DNA from: PALSA-1006 sp037140475
GTDB taxonomy: Bacteria > Pseudomonadota > Gammaproteobacteria > Burkholderiales > Gallionellaceae
Assembly (NCBI GenBank): GCA_037140475.1
Contig: JBAXEJ010000031.1
Coordinates: 1 to 27,099, forward strand
Direction: 5' to 3'
Length of the DNA: 27,099 nucleotides
Numbering within the stretch: position 1 is the stretch's first letter; every line of letters starts with the position of its first letter. The translations under genes and the position numbers were made by a program. The notes beneath the pieces were generated by a model. It did no database searches. It worked only from the letters and a program-made list of their open reading frames with translations, and had not been told where the DNA came from. Shown here in pieces: positions 14,340-23,063 of the stretch.

Positions 14340-15671
14340 ATGAACATTGATAAGAACTTAGTGTTGAGTGTGCGCGAATTTAACGCTGCCGCGAAGCAGG
14401 TGATTGAAGCCGGCTTGCCTTTGTTGTGGGTGCGCGGCGAGGTTTCTAATTTTGTGAGCGCAGCTTCCGGGCATTGGTACTTTTCGCTAAAAGATGAGCA
14501 AGCGCAGGTGAAGTGTGTGATGTTTCGTCACAAGAGCCAGTATCTTGATTGGAAGCCTGCTAACGGTATGCAAGTCGAGGTGTTGGCACTACCCACCTTG
14601 TACGAAGCTCGTGGAGATTTCCAGTTAACGCTGGAAAAAATGCGTCCTGCAGGGCTAGGTGCTTTGTATGAGGCGTTTGAAAAGCTCAAACGCAAGCTTG
14701 AGCAAGAAGGTCTATTTGATGAAGAGCGCAAACGTGCGCTGCCGTTTTTACCGCGGCAAATAGGTATAGTGACCTCGCCGCAAGCCGCCGCGCTTCGAGA
14801 TGTGTTGCGCACTTTGGCGAATCGAATGCCGAGCGTTCCCGTCGTGTTGTACCCGACACCCGTGCAAGGTGAGGGCTCAGGCCAAAAAATCGCTAATGCG
14901 ATTCGTCTGGCAAATGAACGCGGCGAGTGCGATACGCTAATTGTCTGTCGCGGCGGTGGCAGTATCGAAGATCTGTGGGCGTTCAATGAGGAAGTGGTGG
15001 CGCGGGCAATTGCCACTAGCCGTATTCCCGTGGTGAGTGGCGTGGGTCACGAAACTGATTTCACCATCGCCGATTTTGTGGCCGATTTGCGCGCAGCAAC
15101 TCCGACAGCAGCAGCGCAAGCAACTGTGCCTGATGCTATTGAGTTGTCTCAGCGCTTGCAACAAAGCGCAACGCATTTGGCGCGCGCAATTGCTCGTCGT
15201 TTTGAAAATGCCATGCAGCAACTAGATTATCTGCAGCGACGTTTGGTACATCCTGCGCAACGTATGCAGCAACAACGTCAACATTTAGTTCAGTTGCAGC
15301 AACGCCTGCAAATGGCGCAGGCGCACAACATTCAACATCAACAATGGCATTGGCAAGCACTCCGACAACGCTTGCGTGCCGTGCAGCCCGATGTAACAGA
15401 ATTAAAAACTATCCAAACGAATTTGGCGCGCAGATTACAGGAAGTGATGGCGCGTAGTATGGAGCGGCACGGCTTACGTCTGACCTCACTACAACAACAA
15501 TTACAGAACCTTGATCCGAGCCAAGTGTTCGCACGTGGCTACAGCGTGGTGCGCGATGTCAACGGCAAGGTGGTGGTGGATAGCGAGCAAGTTACGCTTG
15601 GTGCAATGCTGGAAGTGACCTTTGCGCGGGGCAGGGCAAGGGCTGAGGTACAAGAAAAGCTGAGCAAGTAA
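14340..15671 (+). CDS. xseA: Exodeoxyribonuclease VII large subunit
   Basis: A 443-residue nuclease subunit that with XseB degrades single-stranded DNA. The N-terminal OB-fold reads LWVRGEVSNFVSAASGHWYFSLKDEQAQVKCVMFR. The central catalytic part has LPRQIGIVTSPQAAALRDVL, LIVCRGGGSIEDLWAFNEE and VSGVGHETDFTIADFVADLRAATPTAAA. A long Gln-rich coiled coil (about 255-390) follows, and the end DPSQVFARGYSVVRD matches the family. Length is normal. ATG 14340 has no strong ribosome binding site. xseB is not adjacent. Confidence 0.98.
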   Translation: MNIDKNLVLSVREFNAAAKQVIEAGLPLLWVRGEVSNFVSAASGHWYFSLKDEQAQVKCVMFRHKSQYLDWKPANGMQVEVLALPTLYEARGDFQLTLEKMRPAGLGALYEAFEKLKRKLEQEGLFDEERKRALPFLPRQIGIVTSPQAAALRDVLRTLANRMPSVPVVLYPTPVQGEGSGQKIANAIRLANERGECDTLIVCRGGGSIEDLWAFNEEVVARAIATSRIPVVSGVGHETDFTIADFVADLRAATPTAAAQATVPDAIELSQRLQQSATHLARAIARRFENAMQQLDYLQRRLVHPAQRMQQQRQHLVQLQQRLQMAQAHNIQHQQWHWQALRQRLRAVQPDVTELKTIQTNLARRLQEVMARSMERHGLRLTSLQQQLQNLDPSQVFARGYSVVRDVNGKVVVDSEQVTLGAMLEVTFARGRARAEVQEKLSK

Positions 15672-15901
15672 AACTCTGAAATATAAATACTGGCGAAATT
15701 CTGCCTCTATTCTCCTCATTAAAAATCTCGCCGATCGGGATAATGGCAATATGTCCCGCATAGCGCCTTAAGACTTTTTCCTACAAAATTTCCGCAGCAA
15801 CTTCCTACACAAGAATTAGCCATTCTCTGATTCTGCCTGCGCGTCTGTTTGTTCAAAATTCAACCATCGAAACACAAACACGTTGATTAAAGGAGATGGA
15901 A

Positions 15902-16099
15902 ATGAAAGCACAGCAAACACATCAAAAACAGGTAGCTCGTTCATTCATTAACTCAGTGGAGCCAGAAAATTTTGTGCCACAGCATTTGACCCGCAAAGCG
16001 CTGAATGACGACTCTTGCTGGGAAGAATGTGAGGCTGATTATGACGACGCGTTAGTGACACAAGATTTTTCATTTTTGGATGATGTGACTTGTAATTAA
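15902..16099 (+). CDS. Small acidic hypothetical protein
   Basis: A 65-residue protein. AAGGAG (15890-15895) abuts an ATG at 15896 but is correctly spaced (6 bases) from ATG 15902, so the latter is chosen. The N-terminal half is basic and polar (KAQQTHQKQVARSF); the C-terminal half is strongly acidic with two Cys close together (DDSCWEECEADYDDALV) and ends DDVTCN. No family is recognised. The strong ribosome binding site and 3 Cys in a soluble acidic tail suggest a real, perhaps metal- or partner-binding, protein. Confidence 0.6.
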   Translation: MKAQQTHQKQVARSFINSVEPENFVPQHLTRKALNDDSCWEECEADYDDALVTQDFSFLDDVTCN

Positions 16100-16213
16100 T
16101 TGAGCTATTCGTCACGACTTGTGAAATGTGGCGGAAAAGTCGTTTTATTCAAAGCTTGAGTTTGGCAGAGAGTACGTAAACTGAATGAGTCGCGATTCCT
16201 TGAGGATTACAAA

Positions 16214-16507
16214 ATGGCTCATAGCAATTTTTATGCAGTAAATGAAGTTGAATTTGCTGAAAATATAGAAAAGCGCTTCAACGAATATGTCGCATTATTT
16301 ATTCAGCTACATTATCCAGAAGGCGGTCAAGCACTATCTGAAGAAGAGCGCCGTGAACTGAGTGCTAAAGTGAAAGCGGCCGTCAACGAGATAACCTTGC
16401 TCGGGATGAAGCGCAAACGTATTAAATCAGTTGCCGACGTCGCAACAGGACAAGCGCATCTCGCCGCGAGTGCAGCAGACCCAATTTATCAGCCCGCGCT
16501 CAACTGA
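16214..16507 (+). CDS. Hypothetical helical protein
   Basis: A 97-residue mostly helical protein (FAENIEKRFNEYVALFIQLHY, then LSEEERRELSAKVKAAVNEITLLGMKRKRIKSVADVATGQAHLAA). GAGG lies about 9 bases before the ATG. No signal peptide, membrane segment or known motif is seen. It lies between a small acidic ORF and the glycosyltransferase, on the same strand, followed by an AGGGC/GCCCT hairpin near 16537-16561 that may terminate it. Function unknown. Confidence 0.65.
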   Translation: MAHSNFYAVNEVEFAENIEKRFNEYVALFIQLHYPEGGQALSEEERRELSAKVKAAVNEITLLGMKRKRIKSVADVATGQAHLAASAADPIYQPALN

Positions 16508-16536
16508 GCCTTTCTCGTTATTCATTCACATGAAAT

Positions 16537-16561
16537 AGGGCCTTCTTTCAGAAAGTAGCCC
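16537..16561 (+). terminator. Possible terminator hairpin
   Basis: AGGGC (16537-16541) pairs with GCCCT (16557-16561), with an inner CTTT/AAAG stem. It lies 30 bases after the stop at 16507. The following bases are only moderately T-rich, so efficiency is doubtful. Confidence 0.45.
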
Positions 16562-16648
16562 TTAGTCGTCTTCTAGCTGCCAAAGTACATGGGCGTTGGG
16601 ATAGAATCCGCGCCGTCCTAAACATCTTCTGCAGCCTATCTTAATTTC

Positions 16649-18121
16649 ATGCTCGATTTTTTTAAGCGCTTAACGCCCTTACAGGCCACCTTGCTGTTGA
16701 TTGCAGCCAGTGCGTTGTTGCGTTTGATCGCGGCCAATGGCATCGAGCTGAGTGTGGACGAGGCTCATTACGCGCTGTATGGCCTATATTTGGATTGGAG
16801 CTACTTCGATCATCCACCGATGATCGGTTGGTTGCAGGCCGTTGTTTTGCAATTTGGCGACTCCGATTGGGCGATGCGCGTCGTACCGATTTTGCTATTT
16901 AGCGCTACAAGCTTGGTGTTGTATCGCATCACTTTAGTTTTATTCCCGCATGAAACCCCTTGGCTTGCCTTCACCAGTGTTGCCCTGTTGCAATCAGGGG
17001 CGATGTTGCAGTTGGTCGGTTTGGCGATGTTGCCCGACTCACCTTTGTTATTGCTCGGCTTGCTGGTGTTGTGGACTTTACACAGCATCATGATTCAAGG
17101 GCATGTACAACACTGGCTGTGGCTGGGTGTGTTGTTGGGCTTGGCAGCGCTATCAAAATATACCGCCATTACTTTGATTGCCACCGTGGTGTTGGCGTTG
17201 GCACTGAATAAGCAGTGGCGTCAGTTACGTAGTTTTTGGCCTTGGCTGGCGATCACGGTTAGTGCTTTGATTATATTGCCTATTTTTTATTGGAATTATC
17301 GCCACGATTGGATTTCGTTCCTCTATCAATTGCATCACGGTACGGGTAAGCCGAGCTGGGAGCTGGCTCGATTTTTACTTTCGCAAGCCGCACAATTAAT
17401 AGCTTATGGGCCGGGGATTGTACTTTTTGGATTGATAGCGATCATCGCTGCGCTGGGGCAAAGGCGTGAGCCAAGTGTTCGCTTATGCTTGTCTCTCGCA
17501 CTACCGATTTTGTTGCTGTTTGGTTGGGGGGGGGGGTACGAAATGACCTTGCCGCATTGGACAGCCTTAGGTTGGGCAGGGCTTGCGCCGTTGACTGCCT
17601 ATTGGCTTCATCGTCATTGGCAATCGTTGTGGGTACGCATTGGAGTAGGCATCTCAGTTGCCTATTCAGTGGTGGCGTTACTCCTTATCTTTAGCGAATT
17701 TATGACGCCTTGGATGCCGTTTAAAGAGAATGAAAACCCACTGCGCGATCTTTATGGTTGGAAGCAAGCGGCGCAGCATGGTGAAGAGTTACGCAAGCAA
17801 ATGAGCGCTGAGCCAGGTGGAGTTGCGCCATTACTTTTTACTAGTAATTGGACTTACGGCAGTCGTTTGGCTTGGTATGCTCGCCCAGCATCGGTGCAGA
17901 TCGTGGATAATCGTTACGATCAATTTGATGTGTGGTTTGGTTCGCCGCAGAATGGCGCGCGCGGCATTTTAGTATTGTGGCCTGAGGCAGACGCAAAGCC
18001 AACAACTGGTGGAGTAGGGCAGTTTGCCACATGCGTACTGCGCGACAAGTTGCCGATGCGATCCTCCTCGACCCTGATTTCAACTTTCTCTTTTTATGCC
18101 TGTGACGGATTTAAAAAATAA
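16649..18121 (+). CDS. GT39-family membrane glycosyltransferase (ArnT-like)
   Basis: A 490-residue integral membrane protein with about ten hydrophobic segments. The first periplasmic loop SVDEAHYALYGLYLDWSYFDHPPMIGWL carries the acidic catalytic pair and the YFDHPP motif of dolichyl/undecaprenyl-phosphate sugar transferases (PMT/ArnT family). It would use an undecaprenyl-phosphate sugar to modify lipid A or protein in the periplasm. Downstream are a PAP2 phosphatase (26-base overlap) and an ArnD-like deformylase, which favours an L-Ara4N-like lipid A modification. Residues near 293-296 are encoded by an 11-G run, a possible phase-variation site; the frame is intact here. Confidence 0.85.
   Translation: MLDFFKRLTPLQATLLLIAASALLRLIAANGIELSVDEAHYALYGLYLDWSYFDHPPMIGWLQAVVLQFGDSDWAMRVVPILLFSATSLVLYRITLVLFPHETPWLAFTSVALLQSGAMLQLVGLAMLPDSPLLLLGLLVLWTLHSIMIQGHVQHWLWLGVLLGLAALSKYTAITLIATVVLALALNKQWRQLRSFWPWLAITVSALIILPIFYWNYRHDWISFLYQLHHGTGKPSWELARFLLSQAAQLIAYGPGIVLFGLIAIIAALGQRREPSVRLCLSLALPILLLFGWGGGYEMTLPHWTALGWAGLAPLTAYWLHRHWQSLWVRIGVGISVAYSVVALLLIFSEFMTPWMPFKENENPLRDLYGWKQAAQHGEELRKQMSAEPGGVAPLLFTSNWTYGSRLAWYARPASVQIVDNRYDQFDVWFGSPQNGARGILVLWPEADAKPTTGGVGQFATCVLRDKLPMRSSSTLISTFSFYACDGFKK
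17526..17536 (+). repeat. Poly-G tract of 11 inside glycosyltransferase gene
   Basis: Eleven consecutive Gs inside codons TGG GGG GGG GGG of the GT39 gene. Homopolymer runs of this length slip during replication, and a change of one base would shift the frame at about 60 per cent of the protein. It could also be a sequencing or assembly hot spot. Confidence 0.85.
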
Positions 18122-18878
18122 TTTTGCAGACACAGTGTGGCGATGGGGGGTCCCTATTTTTGCATTAGCGGCGTTGTCGGTATTGCTTGCCACGGGAAGC
18201 AATATTGCGCTGTTTCAGTGGCTCAACGCCATGATGCTGAACGCGGGCGATGCATGGTGGAGCCACCTGACCGTTTTTGGCGACACGACGCTCGCCTTGG
18301 CGTTCATTTTGTTATTGATTGGACGACGACCGGATCTTTCATGGCAGTTTTTTTTAGCGGCGGTATTCGCAACGCTTTGGACGCATGGTGGTAAAGAGTT
18401 TTTCTCCTCATTGCGCCCTCTCGCAGTGTTACCTGCAGGTTCGTTTCATTTGATCGGACCGATGTTAGAGCACAATTCATTTCCTTCTGGCCACACTACA
18501 ACTGCTTTCGTTTTAGCAGGTTTGGTGTGCGCGCAAGCCGCTCCTGGCTGGTTTAAGGGGCTTGCACTAGTGCTAGCCATTTTGGTGGGGCTATCGCGTA
18601 TTGCCTGTGGTGTGCACTGGCCATTAGATGTGGTGGGTGGCATGTTGGGGGGGTGGCTCTCTGCTGTTTTGGGTATTGCGCTAGCGCAGCGCTGGCAAGT
18701 GGGCTTGAATGTTGGATTTCAGCGAGGCTTAGCTGTGTTGATGACTACTGTGGCGCTATGGTCGATGTTTTATTACGACAGCGGTTTTCCGAATACCCGA
18801 TTATTTCAATTCACGCTCACTGCCGCCTGTTTAGTGTTGTCGTTAAAATGGCAATATCGTTTGTTTAAATTTAAATAG
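18096..18878 (+). CDS. PAP2-family membrane phosphatase
   Basis: A 260-residue protein with about six membrane spans and all three PAP2 motifs: K-x6-RP (KEFFSSLRP), FPSGHTT, and SR-x5-H-x3-D as SRIACGVHWPLDVVGG. Such enzymes dephosphorylate undecaprenyl pyrophosphate or lipid A, or transfer phosphate (LpxT, LpxE, BacA-independent UppP types). The ATG at 18096 overlaps the glycosyltransferase gene by 26 bases, so the two are coupled. Placed between an ArnT-like and an ArnD-like gene, it may recycle the lipid carrier or remove a lipid A phosphate. The exact substrate is not visible. Confidence 0.92.
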   Translation: MPVTDLKNNFADTVWRWGVPIFALAALSVLLATGSNIALFQWLNAMMLNAGDAWWSHLTVFGDTTLALAFILLLIGRRPDLSWQFFLAAVFATLWTHGGKEFFSSLRPLAVLPAGSFHLIGPMLEHNSFPSGHTTTAFVLAGLVCAQAAPGWFKGLALVLAILVGLSRIACGVHWPLDVVGGMLGGWLSAVLGIALAQRWQVGLNVGFQRGLAVLMTTVALWSMFYYDSGFPNTRLFQFTLTAACLVLSLKWQYRLFKFK

Positions 18879-18887
18879 ATTATTGAT

Positions 18888-19751
18888 ATGCAACTTGCTT
18901 TAAAAATTGATGTAGATACCTTTCGTGGCACACGTGATGGCGTGCCGAGATTAGTTGAATTACTTAAGCGCCATGAGGTAAAGGCTACTTTTTTCTTCAC
19001 GGTGGGACATGACCGAAGCGGGCGCGGTGTATTTAGGCTACCTCGCGTGTCACGCATTGAGCACTACGGCATTGCCACTTTGCTCTACGGTACGTTGTTG
19101 CCCGCACCTGATATTGGTAATAGCTGCTCAGGAATTTTGCGTAATGTGCGCGATGAAGGTTTTGAGGTGGCGTTGCATGGTCATGAAAATATGCTTTGGC
19201 GCAAACGGGCTGCCAATGAAAGTGCAGAATGGACCAAGCAGCAGATGGAGCTTGCCGTAGCACGATTTGCCGAGATTTTTGGCGAGCCGCCGAAAGCGCA
19301 TGCGGCGGCAGGCTGGCAGGTGAATCGAGATTCGCTACGTCTTACGCAACGACTGGGTTTTGATTACGCTTCAGATACGCGCGGTACACATCCATTTATT
19401 CCTACGTGGGATGCAGAAATTATTGCTTGCCCGCAACTTCCCACCACTTTGCCCACGCTTGATGAATTGATGTTGCGCCCGGGCATTACCCCTGCAACTG
19501 TCGCCGAGCATTTATTAGCATATACAAAAGATGCACCCAATAGCGGACATGTCTTTACGCTACGTGCCGAGCTAGAAGGGGGGAAATGGTTGCCCGTCTT
19601 TGAGCAACTGCTGATAGGATGGAAAGCGCAGGGATACGAATTAGTTTCGCTACGGCAATATCTTGAAGCGATGAAAGATACTTTGCCTAGGCATGCCGTT
19701 AAAATGGAAGCGTTAGATGGACGTGTTGGTGCGTTAGCAGTGCAGAGTTAA
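18888..19751 (+). CDS. arnD: ArnD-like polysaccharide deacetylase family protein
   Basis: A 287-residue protein closely following ArnD, which deformylates undecaprenyl-phosphate-L-Ara4FN in the Arn pathway. Shared features are LALKIDVDTFRGTRDGVPRL, ATFFFTVGHD, SAAAGW-like AHAAAGWQVNRD, YASDTRGTHPF and LPTTLPTLDELM. The catalytic Asp pair at the start is intact. At the metal motif, E. coli ArnD has H-A-W-D-H-H after VGL; here the string is LHGHENMLW, so the second ligand His is Asn. It may be an altered or inactive enzyme, or use the nearby His. It is 9 bases after the PAP2 gene, in the same operon. ArnA, ArnB and ArnC are not in the window. Confidence 0.85.
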   Translation: MQLALKIDVDTFRGTRDGVPRLVELLKRHEVKATFFFTVGHDRSGRGVFRLPRVSRIEHYGIATLLYGTLLPAPDIGNSCSGILRNVRDEGFEVALHGHENMLWRKRAANESAEWTKQQMELAVARFAEIFGEPPKAHAAAGWQVNRDSLRLTQRLGFDYASDTRGTHPFIPTWDAEIIACPQLPTTLPTLDELMLRPGITPATVAEHLLAYTKDAPNSGHVFTLRAELEGGKWLPVFEQLLIGWKAQGYELVSLRQYLEAMKDTLPRHAVKMEALDGRVGALAVQS

Positions 19752-19790
19752 TTTGTAGCTGCTGACAAAAGCATAACGTTGGGAGATTTT

Positions 19791-20648
19791 ATGCAACAAG
19801 AAAAAAAGAGTTTAGAAAGCTGGGTAATCTTTTTCAGCCAAGTTGAAATTCCTTTGCTAAAACAGACCGCGCGCGACTTAGCGCACTTGCGTGAAAACGA
19901 AGACAAGTTGAGCGCACGAAGTGTAGCTCAGGTGATCGCTGTTGATCCGATGCTTACCGCCAAAGTGTTGCGCTACTTGCAACAGCATAAACGTCGCAGC
20001 CAGACCAGTGAAGTAGTGCAAGTTGAACAAGCCCTCATCATGATGGGCGTGAGTGCTTTTTTTGACAAAATTCCACCACAACCTTTGGTGCAAGACGTGC
20101 TGAAGGACGATATGGAAGCGTTGATTCAGTTACTACATGTTTTCCACCGTTCGCATCGCGCTTCTGCTTATGCCTACGACTGGGCTGTTCGCTTAAGCGA
20201 TTTGCACTTTGAGGATATTCGCGTGGCAGCCTTGCTGCATGATCTGCCGGACATGTTGATGTGGTGCTTCGCACCGAAAGAAATGCTGCATATTCGTGCA
20301 ATGCAACAAGCTGATAAAACCCTGCGCACCACTGCGCTACAAGAACAAGTGTTTGGCTTTAATTTCCATGATTTGCAAAAACAGCTCGTCAAAGCGTGGC
20401 ATCTACCGGAATTGCTTTTAACGCTGATGGATGATGAGTGTGGCACTCAGCAACGTGTTCGGAATGTGGTTCTTGCTGTCAATTTGGCACGACATTCTGC
20501 CAATGGCTGGGATGATGCAGCGCTACCCGATGACTACCGCGATATTGCCGCGCTACTGCGCAGCAAGCCTGAATTAGTGATGCTGATGGTTGGTGCTGAA
20601 GCAGGCATTCTTTGTGATGTGACTAAAATTCGTCCGCCAACTGTTTAA
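19791..20648 (+). CDS. HDOD-domain signalling protein
   Basis: A 285-residue cytoplasmic protein. ATG 19791 has GGGAG 5-6 bases upstream, better than the TTG at 19779. The sequence ARSVAQVIAVDPMLTAKVLRYLQ, then QALIMMGVSAFFDKIPP, then HRASAYAYDWAVRLSDLHFEDIRVAALLHDLPDMLMW fits the HDOD fold, a non-catalytic relative of HD phosphohydrolases, linked to signalling and regulation. The HD pair is partly kept (LLHDLPD). The gene converges on the GGDEF gene with a 4-base overlap of their ends, so the pair may be functionally linked, but this is inference. Confidence 0.82.
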   Translation: MQQEKKSLESWVIFFSQVEIPLLKQTARDLAHLRENEDKLSARSVAQVIAVDPMLTAKVLRYLQQHKRRSQTSEVVQVEQALIMMGVSAFFDKIPPQPLVQDVLKDDMEALIQLLHVFHRSHRASAYAYDWAVRLSDLHFEDIRVAALLHDLPDMLMWCFAPKEMLHIRAMQQADKTLRTTALQEQVFGFNFHDLQKQLVKAWHLPELLLTLMDDECGTQQRVRNVVLAVNLARHSANGWDDAALPDDYRDIAALLRSKPELVMLMVGAEAGILCDVTKIRPPTV

Positions 20649-21985
20649 TCTGCTGCTACCACTTTATTGCGTCCAGAATTTTTAGCTTCATACAGCGCAA
20701 TATCGACACGTTGTAACAAGGCTTCTTGCGACTCACCGCGTTGGTATTCTGCAACACCAATGCTCACGGTGACATGGTGTTCTGATATGGGGTTGTCTGC
20801 GATTTCAGCACGAATTCGCTCTGCCAAAATGTTGGCTGCCTTTAGATCGGCGGTGGGTAATAAAACGGCAAACTCTTCACCTCCCCACCGCGCAAAAACA
20901 TCAGAGGTGCGCAAAAGTCTTTTTATCCGGCTGCTGAGTGTTTTGAGTACCTCATCGCCAAATGGATGACCAAACGCATCATTAATCTTTTTAAAGAAAT
21001 CGATATCGAGCAGCAAGATGGAAAATGCTGACATCTCGTGTCGATAAAATCGGCCAATCTCAGCTTCAATGGTTTGATTAAGTAAGCGTCTATTCCCCGC
21101 CCCTGTGAGCGGGTCGGTGACTGACTCCTGTTGAAGCTTGAGGTTTTTTGACTCCAATACTTGTACTAGTTCACCCAGTTCATGGGCGTGCAACTTCATT
21201 AATTCAGCCCAGCGTCCGTAGGTAATGCTAATCAGTTCGCGCTGTGTAATGCGTCCGATCACATCATTGTGATCATCAACCACGATTGCACGTTTATAGT
21301 GATTCTCTTTGAGATGCTCAATCGCAGTTTTAATGGTCGCGCGCTGACTGATTGTTTTAACTGGCTGTGTCATATAGCTACGAATAGGAAGTGACATATC
21401 GACGCTATCGCGAATCATCCTGATGACATCCTTCGCCGTGATAATGCCAACTAACAGGCCATTCTCGGCAATGAGTATGGCGTCTTCGACATAGATTAAT
21501 TGCTCTAGTACAGTTTGTGTTTTGGTGAATGCGCTGATCATTTCAACACGACTTTTGCCAATGACATCTGCCAATGTTTTGTGTTCCATCATCACTGCAG
21601 GGTCAACTGAAGCTAATACATCCGTGTAAGAAATAATGCCGTCTAAATCGCCAGCAGCATTTTTTACACCCAGATAGCGGCAGTGACCATCGTCAAAAAG
21701 AGGCAACAAATTGAGGATGTTGTCATCTTCACTGACATAAGTTAATTGGAGATGTGTGAGCGTATTTAGGCTGGCAGACATATCGCGACCTTGATGGCGA
21801 TATTTCATCAAGTCTTCAACGGTAAAGATGGCATGCACTGGTCCGATGCTGTAGATGACATCGCTTAGATTGTTACTCTCCATCAGCATAACGGCTTCTT
21901 CGATTGAGGCATCCTCAGGTGCTTGCACCACGCCGTGATGGGCTATTTCGCCTGCTTTGGGGAAAAATGTTGTGATTTTTGGCAT
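20645..21985 (-). CDS. CBS-domain diguanylate cyclase
   Basis: A 446-residue protein. Residues 1-250 contain four CBS-like motifs (for example SNNLSDVIYSIGPVHAIFTVEDL, LLVGIITAKDVIRMIRD and YKRAIVVDDHNDVIGRITQREL), likely an adenosine-ligand sensor. A linker coiled coil (about 265-285) leads to a GGDEF domain: DPLTGAGNRR, LLDIDFFKKINDAFGHPFGDEVL, and the active site GGEEF at 368-372. The inhibitory I-site RTSD (359-362) sits exactly five residues before it, so feedback by c-di-GMP is expected. No membrane span is seen. It should make c-di-GMP in response to a nucleotide. Confidence 0.95.
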   Translation of the reverse strand: MPKITTFFPKAGEIAHHGVVQAPEDASIEEAVMLMESNNLSDVIYSIGPVHAIFTVEDLMKYRHQGRDMSASLNTLTHLQLTYVSEDDNILNLLPLFDDGHCRYLGVKNAAGDLDGIISYTDVLASVDPAVMMEHKTLADVIGKSRVEMISAFTKTQTVLEQLIYVEDAILIAENGLLVGIITAKDVIRMIRDSVDMSLPIRSYMTQPVKTISQRATIKTAIEHLKENHYKRAIVVDDHNDVIGRITQRELISITYGRWAELMKLHAHELGELVQVLESKNLKLQQESVTDPLTGAGNRRLLNQTIEAEIGRFYRHEMSAFSILLLDIDFFKKINDAFGHPFGDEVLKTLSSRIKRLLRTSDVFARWGGEEFAVLLPTADLKAANILAERIRAEIADNPISEHHVTVSIGVAEYQRGESQEALLQRVDIALYEAKNSGRNKVVAAD

Positions 21986-22022
21986 GATTAATCTCGGCGT
22001 TGGTGTTTATTATTTTATAATT

Positions 22023-23012
22023 TTAGTTGATGTTGTCGCGTATTTTAGCGCTTATCTCAAAAGAGCGAAGTCGTGCGGTGTGATCAAATATCTGGGAGGT
22101 GATCATTAATTCATCCGCGCCAGTTTGCTCAATAAATTCACACATTGAAATTCTTACTGTTTCACTTGAACCGATGGCAGAGCAGGTAAGCACTTCTTCT
22201 AGCACATCACGCTGATGTGGAGCGAGGCTATCCAAGTACCCTTCAACCGGTGGTTGCAAGCTCGTTGGCCGACCGCTACGTAAGCTGACAAAGGCTTGTT
22301 GCAATGAGCTCGCGAGAAATTGTGCCTCCTCGTCGGTATCTGCTGCAAAGACATTGAAACCGAGCATGACGTATGGTTTGGACAAATGTGCGGAGGGTTT
22401 GAAGGTTGATCGATACAAGCCAATAGCCTGCATCATTTGATCAGGTGCGAAATGTGAGGCGAAGGCATAAGGTAAGCCGAAGTTTGCGGCAACCTGAGCA
22501 CCAAATAAACTCGAGCCTAAAATCCACAGTGGAATATTCAAGCCTGCGCCAGGGACCGCTCGAACTGGGTTTTGCTGCGTTGCTGAAAAATAACCCATGA
22601 GTTCGATCACATCTTGGGGAAATTGATTGGGATCTGAGGCCAGATTGCGGCGCAGTGCGCGCGCTGTGAGCTGGTCTGATCCCGGCGCGCGACCGAGGCC
22701 TAAATCAATTCGTCTGGGGAAGAGCGATTCTAGTGTGCCGAACTGTTCTGCAATGACGAGGGGCGAATGGTTGGGTAGCATAATCCCACCTGCACCAACG
22801 CGAATGGAAGATGTGCCATTGGCGACATGCCCTATAAGTACTGCGGTTGCGGCGCTGGCAATGCCGGGGATGCCGTGATGCTCAGCAAGCCAGAAGCGTT
22901 TATAGCCCCAGCGCTCAGCGTGTTGCGCAAGATCAAGCGTATTGCGAAATGACTGGGCAGCATCGCTACCCTCATTGACGGGTGATAGATCAAGTATTGA
23001 GAGCGGAATCAT
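22023..23012 (-). CDS. Luciferase-like flavin monooxygenase (LLM class)
   Basis: A 329-residue bacterial luciferase-like oxidoreductase: IPLSILDLSPVNEG, FWLAEHHGIPGIASAATAVLIGHVA, IRVGAGGIMLPNHSPLVIAEQFGTLESLFPRRIDLGLGRAPGSD. These match the YhbW/MsnO8 type, which uses reduced FMN. The substrate is unknown. An in-frame GTG upstream at 23039 would add nine residues (QRTLKKPN), but the ATG 23012 gives the family's usual start. It is the third of a minus-strand run after gloA and the DUF3301 gene. Confidence 0.9.
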   Translation of the reverse strand: MIPLSILDLSPVNEGSDAAQSFRNTLDLAQHAERWGYKRFWLAEHHGIPGIASAATAVLIGHVANGTSSIRVGAGGIMLPNHSPLVIAEQFGTLESLFPRRIDLGLGRAPGSDQLTARALRRNLASDPNQFPQDVIELMGYFSATQQNPVRAVPGAGLNIPLWILGSSLFGAQVAANFGLPYAFASHFAPDQMMQAIGLYRSTFKPSAHLSKPYVMLGFNVFAADTDEEAQFLASSLQQAFVSLRSGRPTSLQPPVEGYLDSLAPHQRDVLEEVLTCSAIGSSETVRISMCEFIEQTGADELMITSQIFDHTARLRSFEISAKIRDNIN

Positions 23013-23063
23013 GTTTGGTTTCTTCAGCGTTCGTTGCACTAAGTGTGTTGAACAAAATACTAC

